This document shows positions 4,927-6,133 of a DNA stretch of 6,133 bases, in pieces. The translations under genes and the position numbers were made by a program. The notes beneath the pieces are model-generated. The model had not been told where the DNA came from and did not search any database. It saw only the letters and a list, made by a program, of their open reading frames with translations. Origin of the DNA: an uncultured Collinsella sp. GTDB lineage: Bacteria; Actinomycetota; Coriobacteriia; Coriobacteriales; Coriobacteriaceae. How positions within the stretch are numbered: position 1 is the first letter of the stretch; each line of letters starts with the position of its first letter. The stretch spans positions 1-6,133 of the forward strand of contig URVK01000105.1 of assembly GCA_900551305.1 (NCBI GenBank), in the 5' to 3' direction.

Positions 4927-5631
4927 GTGAGCTTTATCAATACCATTCGCGAGGATATCAAGACCGTCCAGGCGCAAGACCCCGCTGCACAAAACGGTCT
5001 GGTCATCTTCCTTTCCTATCCTGGCCTGCACGCCAAGTGGAACCACGTGCCCGAGCACTGGCTCTGGGAGCACGGTCATCGCTCGCTCGCCCGCGTGCTC
5101 TCGCAAATCACCCGCCACATCACCGGCGTCGAGATTCATCCCGCGGCACAGATCGGCAAGCATTTCTTTATCGACCATGCCATGGGCGTCGTCATCGGCG
5201 AGACCACCATTGTGGGCGACAACTGCGTGCTCTACCAGGGCGTTACGCTCGGCGGCACCGGCAACGAGACCGGCAAACGCCACCCAACGCTCGGCGATAA
5301 CGTCACCGTGGGCACGGGCGCCAAGGTGCTCGGCAACATCCGCATCGGCAACAACGTCAAGATCGGCGGCAACTCGGTCGTCGTCAAGGACGTGCCCGAC
5401 AACTGCACCGTCGTGGGCGTGCCGGGACGCATCATCAAGCGCAACGGCTGCCGCGTGTTCGAGGAGAGCTTCGACGCCAAGCAGCATCGCGAGTACATGC
5501 CCGATGACGCTGCCGAGCAGAGTGCCCTCAACCGCCAAGGCATCACCGAGAACGCCCGCCGCGTCAAAGAACTCGAGCGAGAGGTGGCCGAGCTCAAAGC
5601 CCTCGTCGCCAAGCTCGTGGACGAACGCTAG
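4927..5631 (+). CDS. cysE: Serine O-acetyltransferase (short form)
   Basis: This 234-residue enzyme transfers acetyl from acetyl-CoA to L-serine, making O-acetylserine, the first step of cysteine synthesis. Residues 1-65 are the short N-terminal helical part, lacking the longer trimer-of-dimers extension of the E. coli enzyme. Residues about 66-170 are the left-handed beta helix of hexapeptide repeats. Active-site landmarks are IHPAAQIG (70-77), [14 protein letters not shown] (81-94, H84), [15 protein letters not shown] (106-120, H119) and [13 protein letters not shown] (131-143). The C-terminus (about 208-234, [20 protein letters not shown]...) is a predicted coiled coil ending in Arg, not the terminal Ile tail used to dock O-acetylserine sulfhydrylase in E. 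coli, so that complex is not expected in the classic form. The start is GTG. No cysK follows; a terminator hairpin lies about 36 bases downstream. Confidence 0.97.
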   Translation: MSFINTIREDIKTVQAQDPAAQNGLVIFLSYPGLHAKWNHVPEHWLWEHGHRSLARVLSQITRHITGVEIHPAAQIGKHFFIDHAMGVVIGETTIVGDNCVLYQGVTLGGTGNETGKRHPTLGDNVTVGTGAKVLGNIRIGNNVKIGGNSVVVKDVPDNCTVVGVPGRIIKRNGCRVFEESFDAKQHREYMPDDAAEQSALNRQGITENARRVKELEREVAELKALVAKLVDER

Positions 5632-5667
5632 AGGCGGACGACCACCGACAACATTGACGCCAACGCA

Positions 5668-5702
5668 AAGGCGCGCCAGAGGATTCACCCCCGGCGCGCC
5701 TT
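5668..5702 (+). terminator. Probable terminator of cysE
   Basis: AAGGCGCGCC (5668-5677) pairs with GGCGCGCCTT (5693-5702) around a 15-base loop, followed by ATTTG. The stem is strong but the T tract is short, so it may be leaky. Confidence 0.65.
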
Positions 5703-5709
5703 ATTTGTG

Positions 5710-5740
5710 ATGTGGCAAAGAGACTGTCCCTTTGTCACAT
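5710..5740. repeat. 31-bp REP-like palindrome between convergent genes
   Basis: A near-perfect palindrome centred on T5725: ATGTGGCAAAGAGAC and GTCCCTTTGTCACAT flank the centre, with 13 of 15 positions complementary (exceptions G5715/T5735 and A5721/C5729). It overlaps the last base of the ABC transporter stop codon. The core resembles a GGGACTGTCCC palindrome that has mutated once. It may be a dispersed extragenic palindrome and may help stop transcription on both strands. Confidence 0.55.
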
Positions 5741-6133
5741 TATGCGAACTGGCTCAGATAGAGGTCGGCGTAGGCACCCTCGGCAGCCAGCAGCTCCTTA
5801 TGCGTGCCCTGCTCGATAATGTTGCCGTGATCCATGACCAAGATCAGGTCGGCGTCCACGATCGTCGACAGGCGATGCGCGATCACAAAGCTCGTGCGCC
5901 CGCGCATAAGCGCGTCCATGGCACGGCCGATGGCAAGCTCGGTACGCGTGTCCACGCTTGAGGTCGCCTCGTCCAGGATGAGAATCGCCGGGTTGTTGAG
6001 CAGCACGCGTGCGATGGTCAGCAGCTGACGCTGGCCCTGGCTAATGCTCTCGGCATCGTTGGCCACGCGCGTGTCGTAGCCCTGCGGCATAGTGCGCACA
6101 AAGAAGTCGACCTGCGCGGCACGAGCGGCGGCC
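5740..6133 (-). CDS. ABC exporter ATP-binding domain, C-terminal part (partial)
   Basis: The frame enters from the right edge (first readable residues [11 protein letters not shown]) and stops with TAA at 5742-5740, giving 130 residues. It is the C-terminal half of a nucleotide-binding domain. The signature motif is SISQGQ (the SQGQ variant common in MdlB/lipid-exporter-like proteins), followed by [12 protein letters not shown], Walker [13 protein letters not shown] with its D-loop, and the switch histidine in [10 protein letters not shown]. It ends in the usual [19 protein letters not shown] segment. This is the layout of type I ABC exporters, where a transmembrane domain and Walker A would precede it outside the window. 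The substrate cannot be told from this part. Confidence 0.93.
   Translation of the reverse strand, partial: AAARAAQVDFFVRTMPQGYDTRVANDAESISQGQRQLLTIARVLLNNPAILILDEATSSVDTRTELAIGRAMDALMRGRTSFVIAHRLSTIVDADLILVMDHGNIIEQGTHKELLAAEGAYADLYLSQFA

Noticed and set aside
4879..5688. Minus-strand 269-codon frame
   Set aside because: Antisense shadow of cysE with repetitive Asp/Ala/Val text produced by hexapeptide codons read backwards.
1..6133. CRISPR array, prophage, toxin-antitoxin pair or transposase gene
   Set aside because: No regularly spaced repeats and no such protein families in any frame.

Overview
The window looks like ordinary chromosome from a high-GC Gram-positive bacterium. The nearest match I can suggest is a Coriobacteriia-type actinobacterium such as Collinsella. 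This is an inference from GC-rich codon use, the protein styles and the compact gene layout; no marker gene proves it.

Layout, left to right. (1) A minus-strand reading frame runs from 743 off the left edge. It starts as a complete TadA-type tRNA adenosine deaminase and continues, with no stop codon, into the N-terminus of a type I glycerate kinase. This in-frame fusion is the most unusual thing in the window. (2) A divergent tRNA-Ser(UGA) gene at 795-884 has its CCA end encoded. (3) A TetR-family regulator (minus) ends 3 bases from the tRNA. It is divergent from (4) lemA (plus), a membrane-anchored LemA protein whose -10 box lies inside an inverted repeat. (5) A 479-base gap between the convergent lemA and ilvE genes holds no convincing gene but is highly structured: the lemA terminator, a pair of 21-25 bp inverted repeats 161 bp apart, and a 107-base nested palindrome that is probably the ilvE terminator. 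(6) ilvE (minus), a complete branched-chain amino acid aminotransferase, is preceded by about 150 bases of leader. That leader contains a Val/Leu-rich 49-codon upstream ORF whose stop overlaps the ilvE start. (7) dedA (minus), a DedA/VTT-family membrane protein, has its own terminator. (8) cysE (plus), a short-form serine acetyltransferase, is divergent from dedA. (9) The C-terminal end of an ABC exporter (minus) runs off the right edge. Between it and cysE lie a terminator hairpin and a 31-bp REP-like palindrome.

The genes do not form one operon. They are single-gene units, mostly divergent or convergent, each with its own promoter or terminator. The recognisable jobs are tRNA modification and supply (TadA, tRNA-Ser), serine/glycerate carbon metabolism (glycerate kinase; CysE uses serine), branched-chain amino acid synthesis (IlvE), and membrane functions (LemA, DedA, ABC exporter). 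No CRISPR array, phage gene, toxin-antitoxin pair or transposase gene was seen.
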